From positions 2,108,001 through 2,172,000 of the forward strand of contig PQWQ01000002.1 in assembly GCA_002943765.1 (NCBI GenBank): 64,000 nt of DNA, in the 5' to 3' direction. Shown here piece by piece: positions 16,005 to 29,000 of the stretch. Each line of letters opens with the position of its first letter. The first letter of the stretch is position 1. The notes below the pieces were generated by a model. It did not search any database, was not told the origin of the DNA, and was given only the letters and a program-made list of their open reading frames with translations. Both the position numbers and the translations under genes were made by a program. The stretch is from Psoroptes ovis (taxonomy: Eukaryota; Arthropoda; Arachnida; Sarcoptiformes; Psoroptidae).

Positions 16005-17040
16005 ATGAATAATAATTTCAAAGATGAAAAAATTGGAAATAATGAAGATAATTTTGATGATCAAAATGGTGATGATGATAATAATGATAATGATATCGAT
16101 GAACGCCAACAAAAACTGCAGCAATCAATTGATGATGCATTCATTCAACATCCATTGAAGACATCATCATCATCATCTTTATCGCATAAAAAATTATCAC
16201 CTCGCTCATCTAGTTATTCAGTGTCATTCAATATTGATACAATTAAATTCGATAATAATAAAAATAGAACATCGAATATGCCAAATTTACAATCAACATC
16301 ACCACCGCCGCCACCACAGAACACATTATCAATGACTGATAATGTAACACCAACAGCATCATCGATACCATTATCGAATGTAAATAATCAAAGTGATTTA
16401 AATGAAAATGAATCGCAAGCAAATAGGCTGCAACCGATGATGATCACACCACCACCGCCGCCATCACCTCCGCCTCCATCATTTCCGATATCATCGCCAC
16501 CGCCACCTATGCCATCATCATCATTCCTAAGTGAGACTAATCAATCAACCAAGGGAAATCATGATAATAATGCGATAGGTGTTAGTCGTACGAATAGCAG
16601 TGCAAGTATACCAGATTATCTGAGTCAAAAATTAGATACACAATCGAATAAGGCAATAAAAGCAACGGCAGCATTGAATTTACTGAAATCAAAAAGAAAA
16701 TCTATAGCTGTCTCTTCGATGTTAAGGCATAATGATTCATTAAGTTCATTGGGAATCAATCATTTTAAACAACAGTTACAACAATTACAACAACAAAAAC
16801 CATTACATATTGTTAAAGAATCAAGTGATTCATCAACATCAACCACGACAAGTGAATCTTATCATATAAATGATCTTCCAACAACATTACCTGTAAAATT
16901 GGCATCATTAAGTAAACCACCGACAACACCATTTTCATTTCATTCATCATTTCGTCGTGCAAGACATAGTATCGATGTACGTGCGCTGCCTTCATATTTG
17001 TCTAAAAAACGTCAAAGTACATTTGGACAATTACTTTCAG
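16005..17040 (+). CDS. Exon 1: disordered Ser/Pro-rich N-terminus
   Basis: The ATG at 16005 is the first after an in-frame TAA at 15969-15971. The exon runs 345 codons plus one base to the donor CAG|GTTAGA. It encodes an acidic Asn/Asp start, poly-Ser runs, two poly-proline stretches (about 99-105 and 148-171) and a basic, Ser-rich end. Two similar short motifs, I-P-x-YLS-x-K at 202-209 and L-P-x-YLS-x-K at 328-334, lie near basic KRKS and KKRQS patches. No folded domain is evident. The phase-1 end matches exon 2 exactly, which is the reason for linking it to the CAP-Gly exons nearly 8 kb downstream. Confidence 0.8.
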
Positions 17041-20000
17041 GTTAGAATCATATATTTATTTATTTATCTGATATACGAATGAATTTATCATCATTTTTTG
17101 ATATGAATACCAGAATAAAAAACTTTACGAAACCAAAATATTGAGAAAAATAATAAAATCCATAAAAACAAAACCATTATTTAAATAAATAGATGAATGA
17201 TGAAAAGTTTTCTTTTTCTATTTTTGTTCAAATTTTAATTTTAAATTCCATTATCATTATACCAAAGATTTCCACTTTTTTCTCTTAAAAAATTTTTAAT
17301 CTAAGCAAATAAGAAAAAAAATGCAGAATGAATGAAAGAGAAAACCCATCAACATCTTGAGTATTTTCTTATCTTGACATGATGGTATTTTGTATTATAC
17401 AAAAAAAAATTCATTCAAACAAAAGAAGTGAGAGAGAGAAAGGCAAAAACTTGAGAAATTGATTAATTCAAAATGGGCCAAAATAAACCGACAATCAATA
17501 TTCAAGATCAATTTGATCTTGAAATAATTTGTTTTTAAACACAATACACACACACACAGACACAGGCACATTGCGAAAATATGCATTTTTTCATCATTAT
17601 TATTATTATTTTGTTCTCGATGAACAAACAACAATCAATAAAATGAAATATCAAACATTCCATATTCTTAAACACAACACACAGGCAAACACATAGAGGC
17701 ATAATATGCATAATAATATACATTACATACTTATCTTTTTGGGGAAGAAATAAAGTGAAAAACTTATGTATTTAAATATTTGGTGAATTATTGAAATATT
17801 GAAAAAAAAGTGAAAATCATTTTTTTTTCGTAAAGAAAATGAATTAAATTCTTATATGAACGAATACACGAAGGAAGCTTGATCAATGATCAAGTAATAA
17901 TAAATCAAAAATATGGAGTAAAAATGTTGAAAATTTCAGTAATACAATTTTGAGCAAAGATGTTCATGAGAATAAAAAATTTAAAATTCAAATATTTAAG
18001 CAAAAAAGCAATATATCAATCATCAACATGATGAATTTCAATTATAGTGAAGTTTATGAAAAAATTTTCAAAAGCTTTTTGAAAACACACAAGAATTAAT
18101 ACGATTATACAAAATTTTTATTATTATTATTATCATTAACATTATTATTTCATCAAAACAACAAACAAATTATTTATTATTCAATTATATGAACATTGAA
18201 TTATTATAATAATTGTTAATGCTAATCATCAACATCAACATGATCATTATTCTATCATTCAAATGTTTGTTTAGTCAAAGAGCTCACACAAACAATAACA
18301 ATAGAAATAATTACAATTTGAAAATTGAATTAAAAATTTCATTGATAGAATTGGGATAATGAAGAATTTAGAATAAAATATTCACTTTCATTCATGATGA
18401 TGAACTCAGATGTTCAATTTTTTCTCTTGCTCAAATTGAAAATAATTTTCTATTCTTCACAATGATTAAAATAAAGAATTCACACACAACATTAAGTGCA
18501 TACAAATTTGAATTTTTTGCAAAATGATTTTTTTTTCGAAGAAAATGATGATAATTTCACACAAATAATTTGAATGTGTGTAATTATAGTAGAAGATAGA
18601 AGCTAGGAAAAATAATGAAATGAGAAACAATTCACGGGTAAATTCAATGAATTAATATTAATTTGTTAAAATATTCGAAGTATTCAAATATATTGTCTAT
18701 CATGAATATTAGAGACACATACAAACACACATAATACTTTATGTTCACATCACATGATTAAAATCTGAAATCATCATTTAAATGTTATTTTGACCAAACG
18801 AGAAGATGGAATTTTATTCGTTAAATTCTTTGAAATTTGAAATTTTCGATTGTTTCAAATATGATTCATCATTACAGTGTTACTGATGAGAAGAAAGGTT
18901 TTCATCAAAAAAGCGAATTCAATTTAATGAGAAATTTAAATCATTTGAAATCAATAAAAATAAATAAATAAATAAAACACAAATACAAATACACACAAAC
19001 AAATATTTGTTCATTGTCATTATTTGAATTGTTTCGCCAATGTTTGGTGTCGTAGCTACTGCTGTTGCTGCTGCACCAGCAATCGCAGTTAATTTCACAA
19101 TCTATGCTGTTGATTATTATCATTATTTATTCTCGCAAAATACACTTGCATCACACACAAACACAGGGCAGAAATCAGAATTCATTGCTGATTTACTTGT
19201 GTGTTATTTCTAAATGAATAAAATGGGAAAATAAATACATTTTCAAACATTTTCCAGGACCAGATTTTTTCACATTCGTTAATCATTAATAGTTTTTTCA
19301 TTTCATTTTCAAATTTTATCATTATTATTTGATATGAACAAACAAACAAACATTTTATTTATTCTGTTGACCAGAATCAAAGCATTATTATTTCATTATT
19401 ATTATTTATTCTTTATTCATTAAACATATTACGTAATTTACGTTTCAAATGGACATTTGTTTGTTGTGGAATTTTTTTCATCGTAATTTTCTGGTTTAGT
19501 TTTTTTTCATTTGTTTGGTTTTGGTATGAAATTCCAGCGAAAATAACTTGCAATTTTCAATTGAATTTTGAATCAAAAAATGGAGAGAACCATGAAAAAA
19601 CCACGAAATTAGTGATCAATATTCTAAACACACACAAACACACATTTATTTCATACATTTTTCTTTCTCTTTGGAACAATTGATGTTTGTTTGAATGTTT
19701 TTTTTCATAGATGAAAATGGACAAGAATAAGAAGAATGATGAAAATAAAAATAGGCATTTTTTATTTTTAATTCTTGGACTATTTTCATTTTGATGTGAT
19801 GTGATGGCATGTTGTTGTTTGTTTGTTGTTATTAGTTGCTAGTTTGTTGCTTTATTATTTGTTGTTCAGAATCTATGCTTATTCATTTCACTTATTCAGT
19901 ATTCTTTCACTGATGGTCACCGAGAGAAATATATTTCTTTTTAATGACCATTTTCTTGCTTTCATCCCATGTCCATATGGCCGCAAACAGAATCGAAGAA

Positions 20001-23000
20001 AAGAAAGAAAACACGGAGCGAAAAAATGGAAAATTATCGAAAAATTGATTGAATATTGTTATTATTTGTATTTATCCTGAATAGACACAAAAAGATAAAT
20101 AAATATCATTATTATCATTTGTTTCTTTCGTTTGTTTTGTTTGTTTGCTGCCCATATATTCATCATTTTATGATTTTAATAAATAATGCTAAACAATAAT
20201 AATAAGAGAAATAATAATAACAATTGCTTAATCAAGATGGTCATCATAATCATCATCATCATTTGTATCTGTTGTTTACATTCTGTTTTTCTCTCAAAAT
20301 ATTCTTTTTTTCCTTACATTCATTACACAGCAACAACAACAACAACAACATCGATAATAATCGCATCAAAAAGAATTATTGGAGAATTATTTCAGATAAA
20401 TGTCTTATACAACAGAAAACAATTCTTGCAAATATAATGGGCAAAAACAATATAAAAACAATGGAAAACAATCATAGTAGAAATATGAAAGAATTTGAAA
20501 TTATTAGAAAATAATCATAATCATCATATCATTGATAGAATTAATATTTTCATTTTTTATTTGTTTGAAAAAATAATTCTTCTACTGAATGAATGATGAC
20601 ATAATAGTAATCTGATATGGTTTATTTATTTATTTATTTTTTGGTTTTATTTTATTTTTCATTTTTTTATTTTTTTTTTCGATTGAAATACAAGAAATTT
20701 CGAAAGAATTATTATCATATTGTTTTATTCCCTATTATTATTATTATCATCATCATTATAATCATCGATTCATCATAAGTTGACCGAATGAATGAAATGA
20801 AAAATTTATCACATTTATTTATCATAAGCAAAGCAAAGCAAAAAATGGGAAAAAAATTTAAAGAAAACTAAATATGAAATTCGTGTTTAGATTTAATAAA
20901 TAATCATTGTTTCTCCATGTTTTCGCTGCCTAATCTTTGTGTGTCATGCCAATGTAATGTTTGCATTTCAAAATACAAACAGAATCGTCATCAAAAAAAA
21001 CTCAAAAAAATTTCATATGACAAACATGTAATTGAATTTCATCTTATTCTCTGAGAATCAGAGAAAAGAAATCCCAGAAAAAAATCAATTTATGTCAAAT
21101 CTAAGATGGATGATAGATAATGGCTGGATTTTTTTAGATTGATCGACCAATAGGAATGAATGACCAATAACGAAATTCTTTTGAAATGAAATAATATTAA
21201 ATCAAATATGAATTGAAATGAAAAATGTAACTGTTGAATTAATTTTCATCGATTTGGAATAAGATTTTTTTGTTTTTCTTTTTTTTGTCTATTGATTTTC
21301 ATCATTTTTCTCTTTTATTTATTTCTAACCTTATGACAGATAAATCACTCAAATATTTTTTCTCTTATTTATTATTATTGATCTGATTTGATTTAATTGC
21401 AAATGCGATTATCGATCATAAATAAATATCAAATCAATTCATTTCTCCGAATAAATTCATTGTGGCCATTTTTTTTCTCGGCATTCATTTAGTTGTATGA
21501 ATGGATTTATTACACCATTTTTTTCATGTTTCAATGAGAATTACAATGAATTTAACAAAATAATAATAATAACAAGCGAATCTAAACAAAATCTACAGAA
21601 CAATAAAATTTTATTGTCGTGCGTTCAGGTCAATTGAATATGTGAAAAGAAATCGAAATTCTCATGATTTTCTATCACTATTTTTCTATTTATTTCATTT
21701 TATTTCCATCGATTTCGCTTGATTATTCATTGGTATTTCGGATTTTTTCATTTTTCACTTGATTTTCAATCGATGTTTAACATTTTTAAATAGAATATCT
21801 TTTTTTACTTCTTTCAACCATAGTTAAATGGTGTAACAATAATATCACAATAACGAATAACGAAAATACAAAAAAAAAATCAAAATCCCATTTGGGACAC
21901 ATTTGAATTATTTTATATTCAATGTTCTATGACACTTACACAAACACACACACACACACACACCACATGCACAATCACACAAATACATTGGTTAAATTTT
22001 CTGTATCTTCTAATCAAAATGTTCAATTCGTTCGAGGATATTTTTGATTATCATTTATATTAGAAATTCTTAATTATTATATTGATGAAAATCTTTTATA
22101 TATAAATGAGCGAGAGTTTTGGAAATGGAATTATCAATGCAAAAATAAAACAGCAACAACGAAAGGAAAAAAGGCGAAAATTCCAAATGATCGATTACTA
22201 TTATTATTATTATTATTGCAATGGAAAATGAAAAACAAAAAAAAAGTAGAAAAAATTCATTGCTATTCATTTGATTTTCATTAATAATTTATACACATGT
22301 ATGAGTGTTTGTGTGTGTATGTGTGTGTGTGTACATGTGAATATTCAATATAAAAATAATTTATAACGAAAATAAAATTCAAGAAAAATATATATTTTCG
22401 AGCGAATACTTTCCAGCAAATGAATGATCTTTCTCAATTTTCTTGCTCTCTTTCTGATATCATTTAATGCCAAAAATTTATAATTGTACTTACCATCATG
22501 AAATCGGTGATACATTCGATTTTCAATGTTAGATTCCAGACATAGATTTACATGTTTGAGGCATAAACTTTGTCAAGAATTTATAATGTTGTCTCAAGAT
22601 TTTGCAAATGCATATTCGATGCTTTGTTACTCATTTATTTGAGCCAAGAAATGGAGAAAGTAGAAATAAATGAATGAAAAGATAAGAAAAATTGATAATC
22701 TACTGATAGTTATAATACAAGAAATTATAATAATAATATTAGATTGGAGGGAAAGTTCTGACGTATTTTAAATGAAATTTTTGAATTCATTTATTTAAAT
22801 ACCTGTTTAGTTTAATGTTGTCGATTATATAATGTCCATTGTTTGCCACAACCTTTTGCCATTTTTTGGACAAATAATAAATTCCAGCTTTGTAAAAGTT
22901 TTCATCTTTGGAGCTGAAATAATCAGCAACTGAGACTGTCAAAAGAATCATATTTTTTCCCGCTCAAATAATTTTGCAACGATCTGAAAAGATAATAATC

Positions 23001-26000
23001 AGAAGGTGCGATGTCGGGTGAATATGGCGGGTGACATAAAACTTCCCATACGAACTCATTTAGTTTTTGTTGGGTCACCATCGCCGTAAGCGGTCCAACA
23101 TTGTGGTGGTGGAACACGATTCCCTTTCTATTTGCTATTCCGGGTCTTTTTTTTAATTGCTTCGTTCAATTTATCCAAATGACTGCAGTACAGGTTAGCG
23201 TTGACCGTTTGTCCCTGTTTGAGCAACTCAAAATACACTGGACCTCTTTTATCCCACCACAAACAGAGTAGTACTTTTCGCTGATGGATACTTGGTTTTG
23301 GAACTGTTGCTGGTGATGTTCCTGGCTTACAGTAAGGTTTTTTTATCTCGATATTCTCGTAAAGAATCCACTTTTCATCTCCTGTAATCAACCTATCCAA
23401 AAACGGGTCTACACTGTGTCTGATGAGAAGTGAAGAACACACTCTTACCCGATCAGACAAGTTTTCTTTGGTTAAATCATGCGGTACCCAAATATTTTGC
23501 TTTGATATAAATCCTAGACATTTGATGTGATCTCCAACAGTTGTATGATGAACTACCAACTCTTCTGCGAATTCTCGAGTTGTCAACTGTGGGTTATGCT
23601 CCAAGATGGAACGCAAAACATCACCATCGATCTTAGATGGTCGACCAGATCGGTCACTTTCTTCGAGGCTTAGATCCCCGGAACTAAATTTGCTAAACCA
23701 TCTTTGGCAAGTACGAACATTAACAACATCCTCCCCGAATACTGCACATAAATTTCTACAAGCCTCCGATGCGTTATTACTTTTTTGGAATTCATTCAAA
23801 ATGCAGTGTCGCAAATGCACTTTATAGACCGACATGTTTTTCGCTTTTACTTCGAAAAATTGATTAACAACGGTTTAAAAAGAGTTTTTTATATTATACA
23901 GAATTTGAAAAATTAAAAAAAAAAAATACCAATCATCCCCTAGCTAGATGTTTTTTTTATAGATAGGAAGAATTCTGTGCCTGTCCAAAATACGATAGAA
24001 CTTTCCCTCCAACCTAATAATTGCGCAATGGAAAGATTTTCAGCCGAATTTTTTCTCTTCTTACAACAAAGAAATTTTTTCAATTTCAATATCACTATAT
24101 TAACATGATTAAATTCTTAAAGTAGTGTACAGTACAGTTATTTTAATTATTATTATCATTATAATCATGGACTTATTGCATCAATTTATCGATAAAAACT
24201 GGAGAAATAATTACAATCAGTTTTGATCGCAGAAAAATTTCATTGTTTTTCATTCGTTCATTGTTTCTTTCAATTTTTCTGATCTCGATACATAAAATTA
24301 TGCAAAAATATGCATAAATTATCATCTAAGATGTGCATCATTATAATGAAAAAATGAAAAGAAAAATAATTTACTCGATAGTCAATATTCGATGATATTA
24401 ATCTTGAATGGACGTATTCAAATTAAGAATTGTCAGCATAATCAAATAATCTTATTATTATTATTATCATTTTTGGGAATTCAGTCAATTTTATTTTGTT
24501 CTTGTCTTTGTTTCGAACGTGAGACAATATACTTGTTCAATAATAAATTAAAAACAAGCATCATGTGATGAATGAATCGATAAAATCGAGGTGTTTTTTC
24601 TCTTTTCAAAATGAAACAATAAACATTTAATCAATTCATTCGATGAATCTTTCATTTCACAGGAAAAGTTATTTTTCAAGAAATTTTTCACCCAACGCAA
24701 AATTGATTCTGAATCGTGCTGTAAATTCTAGTGAATAGCCAAGTTGTTTTTTTAGCTAAAATTTTATTTTTTGGACATTATTTCCCAAGTGACATATATT
24801 TTCGCATTTTCTAATATTTGATTCTATTTAAATTTACTAACAAATACACCTATTCTGTTTTTCTTTTTAATTTCGAACAGTTTTGAGTCCAACAGTACAA
24901 GAAAATGAAAGTACTTCATCGGATGATCAATTATTTGAAGAACCTATTGCACCAACATTATCATTAGGTGAAAGAGTTGCATGGATACAATCATCTGGGC
25001 CAGAATTTGGCATCGTCAAATGGATTGGTCGTATGCCACAAATAACAAATGATTGGACGGTCGGAATTGAATTCGTAAGCATTTTTATCACGGAAAAATT
25101 GAATTTAAAAAAAAGATCAATTGAAAAAAATTTCACTTTTTAAATTCATATCAATATCAAATAGGATAATGCAATCGGATCTGGTGATGGTACTGTCGAT
25201 GGTCGACGATATTTTGTTGCCAAAGAAAATTTTGCCAAATTTTTACCAATATCAGAATTAACCAAAGTGGATAATTATGCTGGAAGACCAAGATCAGGTG
25301 TGTATCAGTAAGAAAGTGAAGAAAAAAAAGCGGCAAGGAATGAATTTTTCAATTTTCAATTTCAATTCATTTCAGAATTTTTCTAACAAATTCAAGCAAG
25401 AAAAAAATTAATTAAATTATTTCAAGCGTAACTGATTACTTTTTTCTCTTATGGGAGTGAAAATGAAACAAAGAAAAAAAAGTGTAGAAATGAATCGAAT
25501 TCTTCGAATCAATAAATTGATAGTAAATAGCAAAATTGAAAAAAATAAAGGCGTAATTTGAAAATTTAAAGATTTCAACTTTTTTTTCAAGAAGAATTTA
25601 ATATGAAAAATTCTTTGATAAAATGAAAATTTTATCAGAATTTCATTAAATTTCAAATACAATAATCAAAATCGATAGCATTATGGAGCATTTATATTTG
25701 AAAAAAAAACGATTTAGAATCCTTTTCAATCAAAAATTTTAGAACTCAGAATCACCGAAAAGCAAAAAAAAAAATATATTAAGATATTCAGTGATTCTGA
25801 ATTTTAGATTAGCAAAACACAAAAATCGAGATTCACCTGAAAAAAAACAGGCTAAAGAATATCAAGATTTTCAATTTTTATCGATATTCTTGTACCTGTT
25901 TTTTGGAAAATTTTTTACTGATACATAATTCAATAATTTTATCCTGATTTTCTGGTATCAAAAAACAAAAAATAATAATTTCGAAACAATTTTTTGCTTT

Positions 26001-29000
26001 TGAATCATAGAAATGAAATTGAACCAGAAATCAAATATTCATTCATGCATTTAAATGAATTTTTGATGAGAAGAAAAAATGAAAAAGTTGAAAAAAATTA
26101 AAATTGATTTCAAAAAATTTTGAAATTTGATAAGTTTAATTTGCCCATTATCTTTGATAACTCTTTCAATCAACTACTCATTTCCAGTAATAAATTATTA
26201 TTATTATTATGACAAGTAACTGAGGCATATTTAGAGATATTTATATCAAATTCGAGATTATTAGTGAGAATATAATTTATTATATTTGAAACTTGATTAT
26301 TATTTATTATTTTTCATTTATTTGTCATTAAATTTTAAATTTATTATTTTCAATTTTTTCACTGCAAACAAAAAAAAAATCACACAGGAACAATGTTATC
26401 ACGAATGTCGGTACAATTGAAACCTGGCCAATTAATCAGTATTCAACGTTCACCAACAACAACTGTACCACATTGTTATCTAAATGCACCACATCATGTA
26501 TGTATTGAGCTTATTATAATGAAAATAATAATAATAATATCAAAAATCAAAATCACACATTTAAATTTCATATATCACAAATTAATTAATGAATAATAAT
26601 TATTCTTATTATTACCATAATTAAATAAGATTATGAATATTTGATTAAGACACAGAGATAATTAATTCTTCCATTCGAAAAAAATTAATGAAAAGATCAT
26701 TATGTGTTGAATAAGTGTAAGTGTGTGTTTGACAATGTGAAATGTTAGAAAATTATGCACGTTTCTCTCGCGGATGTGATCTCTTTATTTGTATATTTTT
26801 CTGCATCATGCACTTGCAAATTCAAGCAACATTAGATGCTGAGAGCAAATTTTATTTTTCTGCGAATTCTAGTATCATAATTATGATCAATATCATTAGA
26901 ATAATATGCAAATTTCTCAGTTTTTGTTCTGAAAGAAAATCTCTTAAAACAAATGATACATCAACGAATGTTCAAATACTTCAAATACATGACATAACAA
27001 TGATATAAATTCGAGAAACTCGATAAAAATAAGAGGAAATTTTTATCCAATTTGAAAATTATTTTTATCATTATCATCATCATTATTTCCTTAAGTCTTA
27101 TTAATTAATTGGAATTGCAAAATTATCATTATAATCATCATCATTATTATTTAGTCAAAATTTACGGGATCAAAAAATGGAAAAATTCCTAAGGGTATTT
27201 TTTTATATTATTAATTGGACATGATGAATGTAAAGAGAGGAGGGTAATGCACAGAATAATATCAAATAATTTTTCATATATTCAAATGCATATATCCCAT
27301 TTTGATTCTTGTTTGATTTTCATCATCATTTTTTTGGTTTTTCATTATTTCAAAAGTGATATATTTCTATTCAATATTTACGAGTATTTTGCAAGAATCT
27401 TATTTCATTTTATTTTATATTTTTTCATCATCATCTTCATCATCAAAGAAGAAAGATTGATAGATGTGTAAAGATTGTTGAACAGAAATTGTTTGAACGA
27501 ATAATACACATATTTATATATAAATCTTTTCATATGAAATATATAATATACAAGAGTATATGCGTAAAAAAATCGATAAAAACATCGGTAAAACATCACT
27601 TGAATTGAATAATGGCTTATTGGAAAAATGAATGGATGCGCATTCTCATATTCCAAAAAATTTTCAAATTAATACCATTTTACAGAGATAGTGTGTGTAT
27701 TGTTATCATTATCGTTGCTGCATATAGAGATGTTTGTGAGATATACGCACACACACACCATGATCAATTGATCAAGTTTGATTATCATTTTCAAATTTTT
27801 TCCCATTTTTTGATTGATTCACAGATGAAAATTATTCATATTCATTTGAATTTCATTCAGCCATTGAATTGCAATATTTGGTTTTTGTTTCGTTTCGTTT
27901 GATTTTAAATTAAAATCACAATTCATTCGATTCATGTGTTTATCTATGTGCTTGTTTATTATGATTAATCAATTTTCATTTCAAAATAATGATTTAAAAA
28001 AAGTTCCATCTATTTGAAAAATTGCTGAAAAAGTCATGATTATATTCGTATATTTGCTTCTCTGTGTGTGTGAATATATTTCAACGATTTCACTCATAAA
28101 AAATTAATTAATTAATTTTTCATAATTTATCATCATATTTATTTATTTATTCATTGATTAATTAATGAATTAATCAATCGATCAATCAATTACTTGTTAT
28201 CATTATTAATTATAATCGATAATAATAATAATAAATATCGATACACAACGAATGAAATGAAATATGGTAAATTTTTTCATGAAAAAAAAGCTTTATATCA
28301 TTTTCGATACGTTTCAAGTTTTTTATATTTTTGTTTGATCAAAAAATGATAATCATCATACACATTCATCCAAACGATTCATTGATTCATTCATTCACAT
28401 TCAATGAATGAATCTATTCAATTCATTCAAGAATTTTTTTTTGCTTTGCTTTCATATTTTTCATACATTTTTTTTCTTTCGCTTTCTTCACATTGAAATA
28501 AATAAAAAAATATCGATACAAATATTTATCAAATATTAATATTACAAATATTTTTTTTCGAGTATAAACATCATTAAATATTGATAAAAGCAATTTTTCT
28601 TCTTTGACCATAAAATAATAATCAATAATATCATTTTATTTATTCTCTGTGTTATAACATGGTATTATGGACAAATAATAATAATAATATTAGAAGAAAA
28701 ATTGTCAATTTGAATTTGTATTTCGGTATTTTTTGTTTTGTTAGTTTTATTTGTTTGTTTGTTTACTTATTCATTGAAATATATTTTGGACAATTTTTTT
28801 TCTGCTGCATCTCTCTCTCTCATCCTCCATTCTTTTGAATTGGTATATTTTAAATACTATTTTATTATATTTTTTCATGGAATTATCTTTTTGATAAATT
28901 CTTATAAGTTTATTTTATCTTTTTTTTCGCTTGTATTTGTTGGTTAGCTGGTCGGGTGTTTTTGGTCAGTTGATCGATCATTGGTGGTCGGTACATCGGC

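Larger units (their letters stand above)
22739..24017 (-). mobile_element. mariner (Tc1/mariner superfamily) DNA transposon, inactive
   Basis: This 1279-bp element is flanked by a TA duplication (22737-22738 and 24018-24019). It has 31-bp inverted repeats at 22739-22769 and 23987-24017 that match at 28 of 31 positions and share the core TTGGAGGGAAAGTTCT. The size, TA target, terminal repeats and a DD34D-type transposase on the minus strand identify a mariner. It lies antisense inside intron 1 of the CAP-Gly gene. The transposase is frameshifted and lacks a catalytic residue, so the copy cannot move by itself, although the well-preserved termini could still be recognised by a transposase supplied elsewhere. 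Confidence 0.96.
17041..24880 (+). other. Intron 1 (about 7.8 kb) carrying a mariner element
   Basis: The donor is GTTAGA and the acceptor is TTCGAACAG. Outside the mariner copy (22739-24017) it contains ATT, CA and GT repeats, notably a CA array near 21944-21963 and GT near 22311-22332. A local GC rise at about 19040-19110 gives a short Ala/Thr-rich open frame on the minus strand, which I cannot assign. The boundary rests on phase agreement between exons 1 and 2; a cryptic exon inside cannot be excluded. Confidence 0.7.
25298..26387 (+). other. Intron 3 with two adjacent hairpin-forming inverted repeats
   Basis: This 1090-nt intron runs from donor GTGTGT to acceptor CACACAG. It holds two imperfect inverted repeats close together: 25746-25759 with 25787-25800, and 25842-25863 with 25883-25904. 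Nothing coding was seen. Confidence 0.65.

Noticed and set aside
19823..20080. 85-codon frame in intron 1
   Set aside because: Composition shifts along its length, no motif, and it lies inside a well-supported intron.
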